A DNA stretch of 64,000 bases, taken from an uncultured Clostridia bacterium (GTDB taxonomy: Bacteria > Bacillota > Clostridia > Christensenellales > Borkfalkiaceae). The translations under genes and the position numbers were made by a program. The notes below the pieces were generated by a model. It was not told the DNA's origin. It saw only the letters and a program-made list of their open reading frames with translations, and did not search any database. Location: NCBI GenBank assembly GCA_934271275.1, contig CAKQRD010000005.1:1-64000 (forward strand), given 5' to 3'. Below are positions 16,858-26,514 of this stretch, one piece after another. Every line of letters begins with the position of its first letter. Positions within the stretch are counted from its first letter, which is position 1.

Positions 16858-17165
16858 AAGCCGCCGAGTTTTTGAAAAAGAAGGGCTACGAGATAACGGA
16901 CAAAAATTTCAAAACGCGGATAGGCGAAATAGACGTTATCGCGAGAGACGGGGAATACGTCGTTTTCGTGGAAGTGAAAACGCGTACGGACGATTCGTAC
17001 GGCGCGCCGTCGGAAGCGGTGGATTATAAAAAGCGCGAAAAGTACAGACTCGTCGCGGCGGAATATCTGCAAAAGCACGAGCTTACGGACGTGCCTTGTC
17101 GCTTCGACGTGATAGAAATAGAAAACGGAAAAATAAATCATATAGAAAACGCGTTTCAGGCGTGA
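16800..17165 (+). CDS. yraN: YraN family endonuclease-fold protein
   Basis: 121 residues of the UPF0102 family, a restriction-endonuclease-like fold with the conserved GEIDVIARDG and FVEVKTRT signature. Start is a TTG at 16800; AAGGAG at 16786-16791 lies 8 bases before it, and the conserved family N-terminus (LGRAGEVKAAEFLKKKGY) needs this early start. The gene therefore overlaps rnhB by 58 bases out of frame. Its function is uncertain; a role in DNA repair or uptake has been suggested for the family. Confidence 0.9.
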   Translation: MQITQKNFYKKLLGRAGEVKAAEFLKKKGYEITDKNFKTRIGEIDVIARDGEYVVFVEVKTRTDDSYGAPSEAVDYKKREKYRLVAAEYLQKHELTDVPCRFDVIEIENGKINHIENAFQA

Positions 17166-17172
17166 AAAACGC

Positions 17173-17201
17173 TTGCAAAATAAATTTTTTTATGATATAT
17201 T
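17173..17201 (+). promoter_or_regulatory. Promoter of rplS
   Basis: TTGCAA (17173-17178), 17 bases, TATATT (17196-17201). Start near 17208 leaves a leader of about 77 bases. L19 leaders are known in Bacillota at this place; I cannot confirm the fold. Confidence 0.7.
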
Positions 17202-17284
17202 AGATAAGCTTACGGGCGTTCCGCTTGCGACAAAAAATCTCAAACCGCAATGAACGTTTAGTTATTTACGGAGGTATAAGCACA

Positions 17285-17635
17285 ATGAGCAGCGTTATAG
17301 AAGCTATCAACAACGAAAATTTGAAGAAAGAAGTTCCCTCTTTCAACGTCGGCGATACCGTTAAGGTTATGGTAAAGGTTATCGAAGGCGACAGAGAAAG
17401 ATTGCAGGCTTTCGAGGGCGTGGTTATCGCGAGAAAGCACGGCGGCATTTCCGAAACCTTTACGGTAAGAAGAATGTCTTTCGGCGTAGGCGTAGAAAAG
17501 ACCTTCCCGATCCATTCGCCCAAGGTTGCGGACATCATCGTTACCAGAAAGGGTAGCGTCCGCAGAGCGAAACTTTACTATCTGAGAGAAAGAACCGGTA
17601 AAGCCGCAAAAGTTAAAGAAAGAGCGGATAAGTAA
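17285..17635 (+). CDS. rplS: 50S ribosomal protein L19
   Basis: 116 residues, lying at the subunit interface. Conserved FNVGDTVKV, FEGVVIARKHGG and the Lys/Arg-rich C-terminal part (RKGSVRRAKLYYLRERTGKAA) are present. The ATG at 17285 has GGAGG 10 bases upstream; the 20 codons before it are not conserved. In most Bacillota rplS lies directly after trmD; here it has its own promoter after yraN. Confidence 0.97.
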   Translation: MSSVIEAINNENLKKEVPSFNVGDTVKVMVKVIEGDRERLQAFEGVVIARKHGGISETFTVRRMSFGVGVEKTFPIHSPKVADIIVTRKGSVRRAKLYYLRERTGKAAKVKERADK

Positions 17636-17653
17636 TCAAAGAAAAAACGAAAG

Positions 17654-17690
17654 AGCTTGCAGGGCGATCCCCCGTGCAGGCTTTTTTCTT
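17654..17690 (+). terminator. Terminator of rplS
   Basis: An outer 8-bp stem (17654-17661 with 17675-17682, one wobble) continues into GGG-CGAT-CCC and is followed by TTTTTTCTTTCTT. The stretch from 17700 to about 18015 holds no gene or RNA that I can support. Confidence 0.8.
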
Positions 17691-18019
17691 TCTTGCGGAA
17701 AAGCCCGATTGTCTTTTGCTTTTCAACCTTCGCCGAAGTTCGGGAGCATAGTAGCCTTCATTCAAACCCGACCGTCGGACAGCGGTCGATTCGGGCGCGG
17801 TCGTCCTGATTCGACGTCGATGTTCCGAGCAGGTTATATTCGGCCGCCTGATAGCGGTTATAGAACCGCGTCGAGTTCGCCTCGCCACCCGTGCCGAGGG
17901 ATAGTCGCTTGGAAAAATCTTCGACAATTCGCGCAGTCCGTTCGGCGGTAAAAAAGGGCGGCGTAATAGTTTCGCAATCTTTCCGCAAACCTTTTTTCGG
18001 TAAACCCGCCGTCAAATAT

Positions 18020-18048
18020 TTTACTTTTTTTTCTAAATATTATATAAT
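18020..18048 (+). promoter_or_regulatory. Promoter of yifB
   Basis: TTTACT (18020-18025), 17 bases of mostly T and A, TATAAT (18043-18048). Start near 18055, 35 bases before the gene. Confidence 0.7.
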
Positions 18049-18089
18049 CATTAGAATAGGGAACGAAAATCAAAGGGGACGGATAACAA

Positions 18090-19601
18090 ATGATAGCAAA
18101 AACGGAAGCGTTTTCACTCACAGGACTTTCGGGGATACCCGTCACGGTAGAAGTGGACGTTTCTAACGGGCTTCCGCGCTTCGACCTCGTAGGTCTTGCG
18201 GATACCGCGGTTAAAGAAGCGAAGGAGCGCGTATGTTCGGCGATAAAGAACAGCGGCAGAAGCGTTCCCGCAAAGAAGATAATCGCAAACTTTGCCCCCG
18301 CGGACGTAAAAAAAGAAGGCTCGTCTTTCGACCTTCCGCTCGCAATCGCGGTGCTTAAAGCGACGGGGCAGCTCGTCTGCGATACGGACGACGCTGTGTT
18401 TATCGGCGAGCTGTCGCTTGACGGAAGCCTTCGCCGCGTGAACGGGGTTCTTCCCTCGGTGATTTCCGCAAGAAGCTACGGCAAGAAAAAGTTTATCGTT
18501 CCCGCGGGCAACGCGAAGGAGGCTTCTTTCGTAGAGGGCGCGGTAGTTTACGGCGCGTCAAGTCTCAAAGAGGTTATAGACCACCTTTCGGGCTTAAATC
18601 CCATCGCTCCCGAAGAGAAAAGGGATTACAGGTCGGAAAAGGGCAAAAATCTTTACGACGCGGATTTATCCTTCGTCAAAGGACAGGCGGTGGCAAAGCG
18701 CGCTTTGGAAATAGCCGTTTCGGGCGGACATAACGTATTGTTCGTCGGCGCGCCGGGAACGGGCAAAACGATGCTCGCAAAGTGTATACCGACGATAATG
18801 CCCGACCTCACGTTTGAAGAGGCTTTGGAAACGACGAAAATTCATTCGGTGGCGGGGCTTCTGGCGGACGGCGACGGACTGCTTTTAACGAGACCGTTCC
18901 GCTCGCCGCACCATACGGCAACCACCGTTTCGCTGACGGGCGGCGGACCGCACGTCAGACCGGGTGAAATAAGCCTTGCGCATAACGGGGTGTTGTTTCT
19001 GGACGAAATGCCCGAATATTCGCGCGCAACTCTCGAAGCTCTCCGTCAACCCTTGGAGGACGGCGTGATAACGGTGACGCGTGCGGCGGGAAGCGTAAGA
19101 TACCCCGCGAATTTTATGCTTTGCGGCAGTATGAACCCTTGCCCGTGCGGCAATTACGGCTCGGAAGATAAGGTTTGTACTTGCAGTCCTTCGCAGATAG
19201 CGCGGTATAAAGCCAAAATTTCGGGACCGCTTCTCGACAGAATAGACATACAGGTCGAGGTTGACGGTGTGAAATACGCGGAGCTTGCCTCTTCCGAAAA
19301 GGAAGAAACGAGCGAGACGGTGCGCCGCCGCGTGAACAGGGTTCGCGAAATACAGAAAGAAAGATTTAAAGACGACGATATACTTACGAACAGCGATATG
19401 GGTGAAAAGCATATCGCGAAGTATTGCAGATTGAACGCGGATTGCGAAAAGGCTCTTCGCACCGCTTACGAAAGTTTAGGACTTTCGCCGAGAGCGAGAA
19501 GTCGTATAATCAAAGTAGCCCGAACGATTGCCGATATGAGCGAATCGAAGGAAATAGGGGTGGGGCATATAATGGAGGCAATCGGCTATCGCCATTCTTA
19601 A
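18090..19601 (+). CDS. yifB: YifB/ComM family Mg-chelatase-like AAA+ ATPase
   Basis: 503 residues. ChlI-like N-terminal domain (1-170), AAA+ domain with Walker A GAPGTGKTM at 220-228 and Walker B LFLDEMPE, and the Cys-rich insertion NPCPCGNYG...CTCSP. ComM homologues are helicases that aid branch migration during natural transformation, which fits dprA and topA downstream. The last codons (YRHS) are shorter than the usual family end and lie in a repeat that recurs 188 bases downstream. Confidence 0.93.
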   Translation: MIAKTEAFSLTGLSGIPVTVEVDVSNGLPRFDLVGLADTAVKEAKERVCSAIKNSGRSVPAKKIIANFAPADVKKEGSSFDLPLAIAVLKATGQLVCDTDDAVFIGELSLDGSLRRVNGVLPSVISARSYGKKKFIVPAGNAKEASFVEGAVVYGASSLKEVIDHLSGLNPIAPEEKRDYRSEKGKNLYDADLSFVKGQAVAKRALEIAVSGGHNVLFVGAPGTGKTMLAKCIPTIMPDLTFEEALETTKIHSVAGLLADGDGLLLTRPFRSPHHTATTVSLTGGGPHVRPGEISLAHNGVLFLDEMPEYSRATLEALRQPLEDGVITVTRAAGSVRYPANFMLCGSMNPCPCGNYGSEDKVCTCSPSQIARYKAKISGPLLDRIDIQVEVDGVKYAELASSEKEETSETVRRRVNRVREIQKERFKDDDILTNSDMGEKHIAKYCRLNADCEKALRTAYESLGLSPRARSRIIKVARTIADMSESKEIGVGHIMEAIGYRHS

Positions 19602-19811
19602 ACGGCGTATAGCGGCATATCTTGTCACTGCGTGCTTCCGCACCCTCGGTTGTGTACCGTTTTGTACACGCCCGTCGGGTTTGCTTAACCATACTCGTTA
19701 TCGTCATTCTGAGTCATTCTTACTTGACGGACATACGAAGAATCTCGACGCGGGAGTAACTTTTAAGACTTCGCGACGGACGAGTTTAAACGGCGTAAGC
19801 GGCATATCTTG
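19598..19811. repeat. 26-27 bp direct repeat bracketing about 160 bases
   Basis: Copy one (19598-19624) covers the yifB stop codon; copy two (19786-19811) lies before dprA. They differ by a one-base indel and one nearby base. Between them are a 6-bp inverted repeat (GTGTAC, CGTTTT, GTACAC) near 19652-19671 and an ATTCT...AGAAT segment. This 327-base gap otherwise holds no gene. The layout suggests a small insertion or duplication. Confidence 0.65.
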
Positions 19812-19928
19812 CGGGTTGCTGATACGGGGCGCGTTTTCCGCTAAAACGAACGATAAAACAAACGGCTTAAAATTTCCGCTTGTAGGAGTGGTCTGCCGAA
19901 TTAAAAAATTAACAAAAGAGGAACGGAG

Positions 19929-21029
19929 ATGAAATATTCCGAAGGCGAAAAGCTTCTTATATGGCTCGATAGCTTTTTAGGTCTCGAATACCGCCATAAA
20001 GAAGCGATTTTCGACCTCGTTAAAGACAGCCCCGAAATCAAAAACGCTTTGGAGAAGGGCAGAGAATATTTCGTGACGGAGATCGGAGAAAAGCAATATT
20101 CGACGATAGTAAATTCCGCAAACGTCCCGTACTTTGCGTATATTATGGACGGGCTTTCGCGCAGAAACGTAACCGCGGTGACGATGCTTTCCGAAGATTA
20201 TCCCGAGTGCTTTCGCAATATTCCGATTCCGCCGCTCGTTCTCTATTGCAAGGGCGACGTAAGCCTGTTAAAGGGCGAAAACTTCGGTATCGTCGGGAGC
20301 AGAAAAAGCTTGCCGCTTTCGGTCAAGCTCGCGGAAAATTACGCCGAACGCCTTGCGGAGGCGGGATTCAACGTCGTTTCCGGCATAGCGGAAGGCGTGG
20401 ACGGCGCGGCGATAGGCAAGGTCGCGGGCGCGGGGTATAAAGGACGGGCGATAACCGTCGTTGCGGGCGGCTTCGACAACGTGTACCCGAAAAGCAATCA
20501 GGCTTTGTTTGAAAAGGTCGCGGAAACGGGACTTGCTGTCAGCGAACAACCGCCGGACGTTTCGCCGCAACCGTTTTTGTTTCCCGTAAGGAACAGAATA
20601 ATCGCCGCGTTGAGCCGCGGAGTTCTGATAGTTTCGGGAGGTATGAAAAGCGGCACGCAGCATACGGCGCGATTTGCAGAGGACTACGGTAAAGACCTGT
20701 TCGCAATTCCGTATACGCCGAACGTGGCTTCCGGCGCGGGGTGTAACGATCTGATAAAGCTCGGCGCGCTTCTCACCGACACGCCCGACGATATTTTGAA
20801 TTACTATGGAAAAGAACTGCACAAACGGGAGTTAGACCTTTCCGCGGACGAAAAAGCGGTTCTCGAAGCCCTGAAAAACGGCGCGCTCCACGCGGACGCG
20901 CTCTGCAAAATAACGGGCAAACGAATTTTTGAAATTACGCCGATACTTTCGGCTTTGGAGATAAAGGGCGCGGTCGCTAAAACGGGAACGAACGTATACG
21001 CGGCAACGCTGAATCTTTCGGAGGAGTAG
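19929..21029 (+). CDS. dprA: DNA processing protein DprA
   Basis: Loads RecA on incoming single-stranded DNA during transformation; 366 residues. After an N-terminal SAM-like region comes the Rossmann core with FGIVGSRKSLPLS, VSGIAEGVDGAA and the PVRNRIIAALSRGVLIVSG region, and a C-terminal winged-helix part (about 300-366). GGAG lies close to the ATG. It is 10 bases from topA. Confidence 0.96.
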   Translation: MKYSEGEKLLIWLDSFLGLEYRHKEAIFDLVKDSPEIKNALEKGREYFVTEIGEKQYSTIVNSANVPYFAYIMDGLSRRNVTAVTMLSEDYPECFRNIPIPPLVLYCKGDVSLLKGENFGIVGSRKSLPLSVKLAENYAERLAEAGFNVVSGIAEGVDGAAIGKVAGAGYKGRAITVVAGGFDNVYPKSNQALFEKVAETGLAVSEQPPDVSPQPFLFPVRNRIIAALSRGVLIVSGGMKSGTQHTARFAEDYGKDLFAIPYTPNVASGAGCNDLIKLGALLTDTPDDILNYYGKELHKRELDLSADEKAVLEALKNGALHADALCKITGKRIFEITPILSALEIKGAVAKTGTNVYAATLNLSEE

Positions 21030-21038
21030 AAAAAGGAA

Positions 21039-23315
21039 ATGAATTTAATAATAGTCGAATCGCCGCACAAGGCAAAAACGATAGAAAAATTTCTTAAAGG
21101 CAACTATAAGGTAGACGCGTCGAAAGGACATGTCAGAGACCTCCCCGTAAACAGAATGGGGGTAAAAATCAAAGATAATTTCGAGCCGTTTTACGAAATT
21201 TCACCCGATAAAAAGCAGGACATAAAACGCCTTAAAGACGACGCCGCGAAAGCGGATAAAGTATATCTCGCAACCGACCCCGACCGCGAGGGAGAAGCCA
21301 TTTCGTGGCACCTTGCGGAGGTTCTGGGGCTTGACGAAAACGCGGCGAACAGAATAGAATTCAACGAAATATCCGAAAAAGCGGTAAAACACGCGCTGGA
21401 TAATCCGCGTAAAATAGATATGAACCTCGTGGACGCCCAGCAGGCGAGACGAGTTCTCGACAGAATAGTGGGTTACAGCGTTTCGCCCGCGGCAAGCTCA
21501 CGCCTTAACGAAAACCTTTCGGCAGGCAGAGTTCAGTCGGTCGCGCTTAAAATGGTCGTAGACAGAGAACGCGAAATTCAGGCGTTCAAGCCGCAGGAAT
21601 ACTGGAACTTAAAGGCGGAAGTCGCAAAGAAAGGCGCGCAGGAAGAGGATAAAACCGCTAAATTCAAGGTTCTTCTCGTAGAAAAGGACGGCAAAAAGTA
21701 TAAGCCGGCAAGCGCGGAAGAAGCGGCGGCGGTGGAAACGGAGCTTAAAGGCTCGCAGTTCACCGTTTCCAACGTGAAAAAGGCGGTAGTAAAATCTCAC
21801 GCGCCCGCGCCGTTTATCACGAGTACCCTTCAGCAGGACGGCTCGATAAAGCTCGGGATAACCGCGCCGCAGGTTATGCAGATAGCGCAAAGACTGTACG
21901 AGGGCGTGGAAACCCCGCACGGCAACGTCGCGCTGATAACCTATATGAGAACGGACTCGGTGCGAATTTCGACCGAAGCGCAGAAAGCCGCGCTCGCGTT
22001 TATAGCGGAAAACTACGGCGATAAATACGTTCCCGAAAAGCCTAATTTCTACCGTTCCAAAAAGGACGCGCAGGACGCGCACGAGGCGATTCGTCCGATA
22101 GACGTGAAACGAACGCCCGAAAGCGTTAAAGACATACTCGACAAAAATCAGTACAGACTGTATAAGCTTATATACGAGCGGTTTATCGCCTCGCAGATGG
22201 CGGAAGCTTTATACGACAGCGTGGGCGTGGACGTGTGCGCCGCGGCTTACACCCTTAAAACGAGCGGCAAAACGCTTATATTCAAGGGCTATACCGCCGT
22301 GTACGACGATACGAAAAAGGAAGAGGACGAGGAGAGCGGAAACGCGCTTCTGCCGCCGCTCGAAGTCGGTGAAAACCTCGACCTTAAAGACCTTTTGAAG
22401 GAGCAGAAATTCACGAAGCCGCCGACGAGGTTCACCGAAGCAACGCTTATAAAGAATATGGAAGACAAGGGGATAGGCAGACCTTCCACCTACGCGACCA
22501 TAATGGCGAAGCTTACGGACAAAAAGCGCGAGTACGTCAGAAAAGAGAAAAAATATCTCGTGCCGAACGACGTGAGCTATCAGCTTATAGACTTTCTCGT
22601 AAAATATTTCCCCGACATAATGAACGTGGGCTTTACGGCGAAAATGGAGGATAGCTTGGACGATATAGGCGAGGGCGGTAAGGACTGGCACAAGCTTATC
22701 GCGGACTTTTACAGACCGTTCGAGGAGCAGCTTAAAAAGTCCAAGGTGACGGACGTTCTGTGCGATAAATGCGGCGCGCCTATGATAATAAACAGCGGCA
22801 GATACGGCAATTATTACGCCTGCTCCAACTATCCCGAATGTAAAAACATAAAGCCCGTAAACGAAAAGGTCGCGATACCGACCGACAGAATTTGCGAAAA
22901 GTGCGGCGCGCCTATGGTGGAAAGAGAAGGAAAGTTCGGTAAATTCCTTGCCTGCTCCAACTATCCGACCTGTAAAAACACGATAAGTCTTACCGAAACG
23001 GCGGGCGTATGCCCCAAGTGCGGCAAGCCCACGAAGAAGATGACGAGCCGTACGGGCAAAGTTTTCTACGGTTGCTCGGGCTATCCCGATTGCAAGTTTA
23101 TGAGCTGGGATATGCCGACGGGCAAGCTTTGCCCCGAGTGCGGAGAATATCTCGTGGAGATAGACGGCAAGGTTAAATGCTCCAACAAAAAATGTAAATA
23201 CGTCGAAAACGCGGGCGGCAATACGGCAGGAAATACGGGCGGCGCTCAGAAAACAGTCGGCGTTGAAAAAACGAACGGCGCAGGCGGCGCAAGCGGCGCG
23301 GCGGAAAATAATTAA
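21039..23315 (+). CDS. topA: DNA topoisomerase I
   Basis: Type IA topoisomerase that relaxes negative supercoils; 758 residues. TOPRIM domain with ATDPDREGE at 78-86, catalytic Tyr302 in ITYMRTDSVRI, GRPSTYA strand-binding motif, and four C-terminal zinc ribbons beginning CDKCGAPM, CEKCGAPM, CPKCGKP and CPECGEY. The last 35 residues are a Gly/Thr/Ala/Asn-rich low-complexity tail (GGNTAGNTGGA). It is closely linked to trmFO (one base between). Confidence 0.98.
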   Translation: MNLIIVESPHKAKTIEKFLKGNYKVDASKGHVRDLPVNRMGVKIKDNFEPFYEISPDKKQDIKRLKDDAAKADKVYLATDPDREGEAISWHLAEVLGLDENAANRIEFNEISEKAVKHALDNPRKIDMNLVDAQQARRVLDRIVGYSVSPAASSRLNENLSAGRVQSVALKMVVDREREIQAFKPQEYWNLKAEVAKKGAQEEDKTAKFKVLLVEKDGKKYKPASAEEAAAVETELKGSQFTVSNVKKAVVKSHAPAPFITSTLQQDGSIKLGITAPQVMQIAQRLYEGVETPHGNVALITYMRTDSVRISTEAQKAALAFIAENYGDKYVPEKPNFYRSKKDAQDAHEAIRPIDVKRTPESVKDILDKNQYRLYKLIYERFIASQMAEALYDSVGVDVCAAAYTLKTSGKTLIFKGYTAVYDDTKKEEDEESGNALLPPLEVGENLDLKDLLKEQKFTKPPTRFTEATLIKNMEDKGIGRPSTYATIMAKLTDKKREYVRKEKKYLVPNDVSYQLIDFLVKYFPDIMNVGFTAKMEDSLDDIGEGGKDWHKLIADFYRPFEEQLKKSKVTDVLCDKCGAPMIINSGRYGNYYACSNYPECKNIKPVNEKVAIPTDRICEKCGAPMVEREGKFGKFLACSNYPTCKNTISLTETAGVCPKCGKPTKKMTSRTGKVFYGCSGYPDCKFMSWDMPTGKLCPECGEYLVEIDGKVKCSNKKCKYVENAGGNTAGNTGGAQKTVGVEKTNGAGGASGAAENN

Positions 23316-23316
23316 A

Positions 23317-24624
23317 ATGCAGAAAGTAAAAGTAATCGGCGCGGGACTTGCGGGCGCGGAAGCGGCGTTGTACCTTTCCTCGCACGGCGTGGCGGTGACG
23401 CTCGTCGATATAAAACCGAATAAATTCACGCCCGCGCATACCGATAAAAATTTTGCCGAACTCGTCTGCTCGAACTCGTTGAAAAGCTCGGACGTATACG
23501 GAAACGCGGCGGGGCTGTTAAAAGAAGAAATGAGAAGGCTCGGTTCGTTTCTGATGGCGGCGGCGGACAAAACGAAAGTTCCCGCAGGCGGCGCGCTCGC
23601 GGTAAACAGAACGGAATTTTCCCGCATGATTACGGAAGAAATACGGTCGAGAGACAATATAGAAATCGTTTCGGAAGAAGCGAAAAAAATAAACGAAAGC
23701 GAGCTTACGATAATCGCAACGGGGCCGCTTACGACGGACGCGCTGTCGAATGCGATAAAAGAAAAGGTCGGCGGCGGCTTATACTTTTTCGACGCGTCCG
23801 CCCCGATAGTTTCGGCGGAAAGCGTGGATATGGAACGCGCCTTCATCGGCGACAGATACGACAAAGGAAACGGCGACCACCTGAACTGCCCGATGAACAA
23901 AGAGGAGTACGAGGCTTTTATCGAAGAACTTTTAAAAGCCGAACGCGCGGAGCTTCACGGCTTCGAGAACGCGGCGGTATTCGAGGGGTGTATGCCGATA
24001 GAGGTTATGGCGGCGCGCGGTAAAGACACTCTCCGTTTCGGTCCGTTAAAGCCCGTGGGACTTACCGATCCGAAAACGGGCAGATGGGCGTACGCGTGCC
24101 TGCAACTAAGGAGAGAAGACGAAGCGGGCAGTATGTATAACCTCGTGGGCTTTCAGACCAACCTGAAATTTCCCGAGCAGAAGCGTGTGTTTTCAATGAT
24201 ACCCGCGTTAAAGAACGCAGAATTTTTGAGATACGGCGTTATGCACAGAAACACGTTTATCAACTCGCCCGAGGCTCTTAACGTAAATCTGTCGCTTAAA
24301 AACGCGGAAAACGTTTTGTTCGCGGGGCAGATAACGGGAGTCGAGGGCTACGTCGAAAGCGCGGGAACGGGGCTTCTCGCCGCGATATACGCCGAACGAA
24401 AAATAAACGGAAAACCCGAAAAGCTCGTGCCGGAAACGACCGTTCTCGGCGCGCTTCTGAAATACGTAACCACGCCTAACCTTTCTTTTCAGCCGATGAA
24501 CGCGAATTTCGGCATTATGCCGCCGCTCGCGGAGAGAATAAGGGATAAGGCGGAGAGAAAGAGAAAAATCGCAGAAAGAAGCCTTTCGGAAATCGAAAGG
24601 TTTAAAAAGGAATGCGGAGTGTAA
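23317..24624 (+). CDS. trmFO: Methylenetetrahydrofolate-tRNA-(uracil-5)-methyltransferase
   Basis: FAD- and folate-dependent enzyme that makes m5U54 in tRNA; 435 residues. N-terminal dinucleotide fold VIGAGLAGAEAA, then NFAELVCSNSLKS and the active-site Cys region in GCMPIEVMAARG, and AGQITGVEGYVESAGTG near the end. The ATG at 23317 follows the topA stop by one base; an upstream in-frame ATG lies inside topA and is rejected. The topA-trmFO-hslVU order matches Bacillus except that xerC and codY are absent. Confidence 0.97.
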   Translation: MQKVKVIGAGLAGAEAALYLSSHGVAVTLVDIKPNKFTPAHTDKNFAELVCSNSLKSSDVYGNAAGLLKEEMRRLGSFLMAAADKTKVPAGGALAVNRTEFSRMITEEIRSRDNIEIVSEEAKKINESELTIIATGPLTTDALSNAIKEKVGGGLYFFDASAPIVSAESVDMERAFIGDRYDKGNGDHLNCPMNKEEYEAFIEELLKAERAELHGFENAAVFEGCMPIEVMAARGKDTLRFGPLKPVGLTDPKTGRWAYACLQLRREDEAGSMYNLVGFQTNLKFPEQKRVFSMIPALKNAEFLRYGVMHRNTFINSPEALNVNLSLKNAENVLFAGQITGVEGYVESAGTGLLAAIYAERKINGKPEKLVPETTVLGALLKYVTTPNLSFQPMNANFGIMPPLAERIRDKAERKRKIAERSLSEIERFKKECGV

Positions 24625-24649
24625 ATAAAACCAAAAAAGGAGACGAAAA

Positions 24650-25183
24650 ATGACGGAATTTATGGGAACGACCATTTGCGCGGTTAAAAGAAACGGGCAA
24701 ACGGCAATCGCGGGAGACGGGCAGGTAACGATGTCGCAGTCGATAATATTCAAGAACAACGCGGTAAAGGTGAGAAGGATATATAACGGCAACGTGATAT
24801 TCGGGTTTGCGGGTTCGGTGGCGGACGCGTTCACTCTTTCCGAAAGGTTTGAAGAAATGCTCAACAAATTTTCGGGCAATCTTATGCGCAGCGCGGTGGA
24901 GCTTGCGGAGCTTTGGCGTTCGGATAAGGTGAGAAAGCTCGAAGCGATGATGATAACGGCGGATAAAGATACCCTTCTTATCGTCTCTGGAACGGGTGAA
25001 GTGATAGAACCGGAAGACGGCGTATGCGCGATAGGCAGCGGCGGAAACTACGCCTTGGCGGCGGCACGCGCGCTCGTTTCGGAAACCGATTATTCAGCGG
25101 AAGAAATCGCGAAAAAATCGCTTAAAATAGCGAGCGACATCTGCGTATTCACCAACTCGCACATAACCTGCGAGGTTATATAG
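24650..25183 (+). CDS. hslV: ATP-dependent protease peptidase subunit HslV
   Basis: Proteasome-like threonine peptidase, 177 residues. The short propeptide before GTTICAVKRNG suggests cleavage after Gly6, leaving Thr7 as nucleophile. IAGDGQVT, GFAGSVADAFTL and AIGSGGNYALAAARAL are conserved. GGAG is 8 bases before the ATG. It works as a double ring with HslU, encoded 26 bases downstream. Confidence 0.97.
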   Translation: MTEFMGTTICAVKRNGQTAIAGDGQVTMSQSIIFKNNAVKVRRIYNGNVIFGFAGSVADAFTLSERFEEMLNKFSGNLMRSAVELAELWRSDKVRKLEAMMITADKDTLLIVSGTGEVIEPEDGVCAIGSGGNYALAAARALVSETDYSAEEIAKKSLKIASDICVFTNSHITCEVI

Positions 25184-25209
25184 AAAACGGCAAAAAGGAG
25201 TTTTAAAAG

Positions 25210-26514
25210 ATGAATTTAACGCCAAAACAAATAGTAGAAGAACTCGATAAATATATAGTGGGGCAGACGGAAGCGAAAAAAGCGGTCGCGATAGCCCTCC
25301 GCAACCGTTACAGAAGAAGCCTTCTTTCCAAAGCGGATATGGAGGAAATTACCCCCAAGAACATTATAATGAAAGGACCTACGGGCGTAGGCAAAACGGA
25401 AATCGCAAGAAGACTTGCAAAGCTCGTCGGCGCGCCTTTCATCAAGGTGGAAGCGACCAAATATACCGAGGTAGGCTACGTCGGCAGAGACGTGGAATCT
25501 ATGATAAGAGACCTTGCTGAATGTTCGGTGCGCCTCGTTAAGGAAGAGCGTTTCAAAAAGGTGACCGAAAAAGCGGGCGCGACGGTAGACGGCAAGCTCG
25601 TTAAAATAATCGCCGCGGCAAGGCGTGCGGACAAAGGCGAAACCCCCGACGCGATATTCGAGCAGAACATCGCTGAAGGGCTTAAAAAAGGCTATTACGA
25701 TAACGAAATCATAGAAATCGACATCGTAGATACGCCGAAGCCTATGGAACTCGTGCCGGGCGGCGCGGAGATAAGCATAGGCAGCATATTCGGCGACTTT
25801 ATGCCGAAGAAGCATAAAAAACGCAAGCTCACCGTAAAGGAGGCGCGCGAAATTATGCTTGCGGAAGAAGCGGACAAGCTTATCGACAACGATTCCGTGA
25901 ACGAAGAAGCAATTCGCCGCGCAGAGCAGGAAGGCATAATTTTTATCGACGAAATAGATAAAATCGCGGCGAAAGGCACGGGTTCGGGCGGACAAGACGT
26001 TTCCCGAGAAGGAGTGCAGAGAGATATTCTGCCGATAGTGGAAGGCTCAACCGTAATGACCAAATACGGCGCGATAAAAACCGATTATATTCTGTTCATC
26101 GCGGCGGGCGCGTTCCACGTTTCCAAGGTGTCCGACCTTATCCCCGAACTGCAAGGCAGATTCCCGATAATGGTAGAACTTACGAGCCTTACGAAAAAGG
26201 ATTTCGTGGAAATTCTGACGACGCCGAGAAACGCCGTCACCATTCAGTACGCAAAGCTGCTTTCGACAGACGGGGTAGACCTTAAATTCACCGACGAAGC
26301 GATAGAACTGCTTGCGGGGATAGCTGAAGAAATGAACGCCACGAGCGAGGACATCGGCGCGAGAAGACTGCACACCGTTATGGAAAATCTTTTGGAAGAC
26401 GTTTCCTTTAACGCGGACGGCACGGGCAAAGAGGTCGTAGTGGATAAAGCTTTTATCGAGACTAAACTCGGTACGGGTAAAAACGGAAAGGACTTAAAGA
26501 AGTATATTCTTTGA
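25210..26514 (+). CDS. hslU: ATP-dependent protease ATPase subunit HslU
   Basis: AAA+ unfoldase for HslV, 434 residues. Walker A GPTGVGKTE at 56-64, the pore motif GYVGRDVE, an I-domain (about 110-230), Walker B IIFIDEIDKIA and sensor motifs. The C-terminus (DLKKYIL) keeps the hydrophobic tail that enters HslV pockets. AAGGAG is about 7 bases before the ATG. Confidence 0.97.
   Translation: MNLTPKQIVEELDKYIVGQTEAKKAVAIALRNRYRRSLLSKADMEEITPKNIIMKGPTGVGKTEIARRLAKLVGAPFIKVEATKYTEVGYVGRDVESMIRDLAECSVRLVKEERFKKVTEKAGATVDGKLVKIIAAARRADKGETPDAIFEQNIAEGLKKGYYDNEIIEIDIVDTPKPMELVPGGAEISIGSIFGDFMPKKHKKRKLTVKEAREIMLAEEADKLIDNDSVNEEAIRRAEQEGIIFIDEIDKIAAKGTGSGGQDVSREGVQRDILPIVEGSTVMTKYGAIKTDYILFIAAGAFHVSKVSDLIPELQGRFPIMVELTSLTKKDFVEILTTPRNAVTIQYAKLLSTDGVDLKFTDEAIELLAGIAEEMNATSEDIGARRLHTVMENLLEDVSFNADGTGKEVVVDKAFIETKLGTGKNGKDLKKYIL

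Noticed and set aside
17700..18015. Small RNA or tRNA in the rplS-yifB gap
   Set aside because: I looked for acceptor and T-arm patterns and for dense hairpins; only scattered short pairings were seen.
22209..23900. 563-codon open frame on the minus strand opposite topA and trmFO
   Set aside because: Both plus-strand genes are full-length known proteins; the opposite frame is a codon-usage shadow with no motif or start site.
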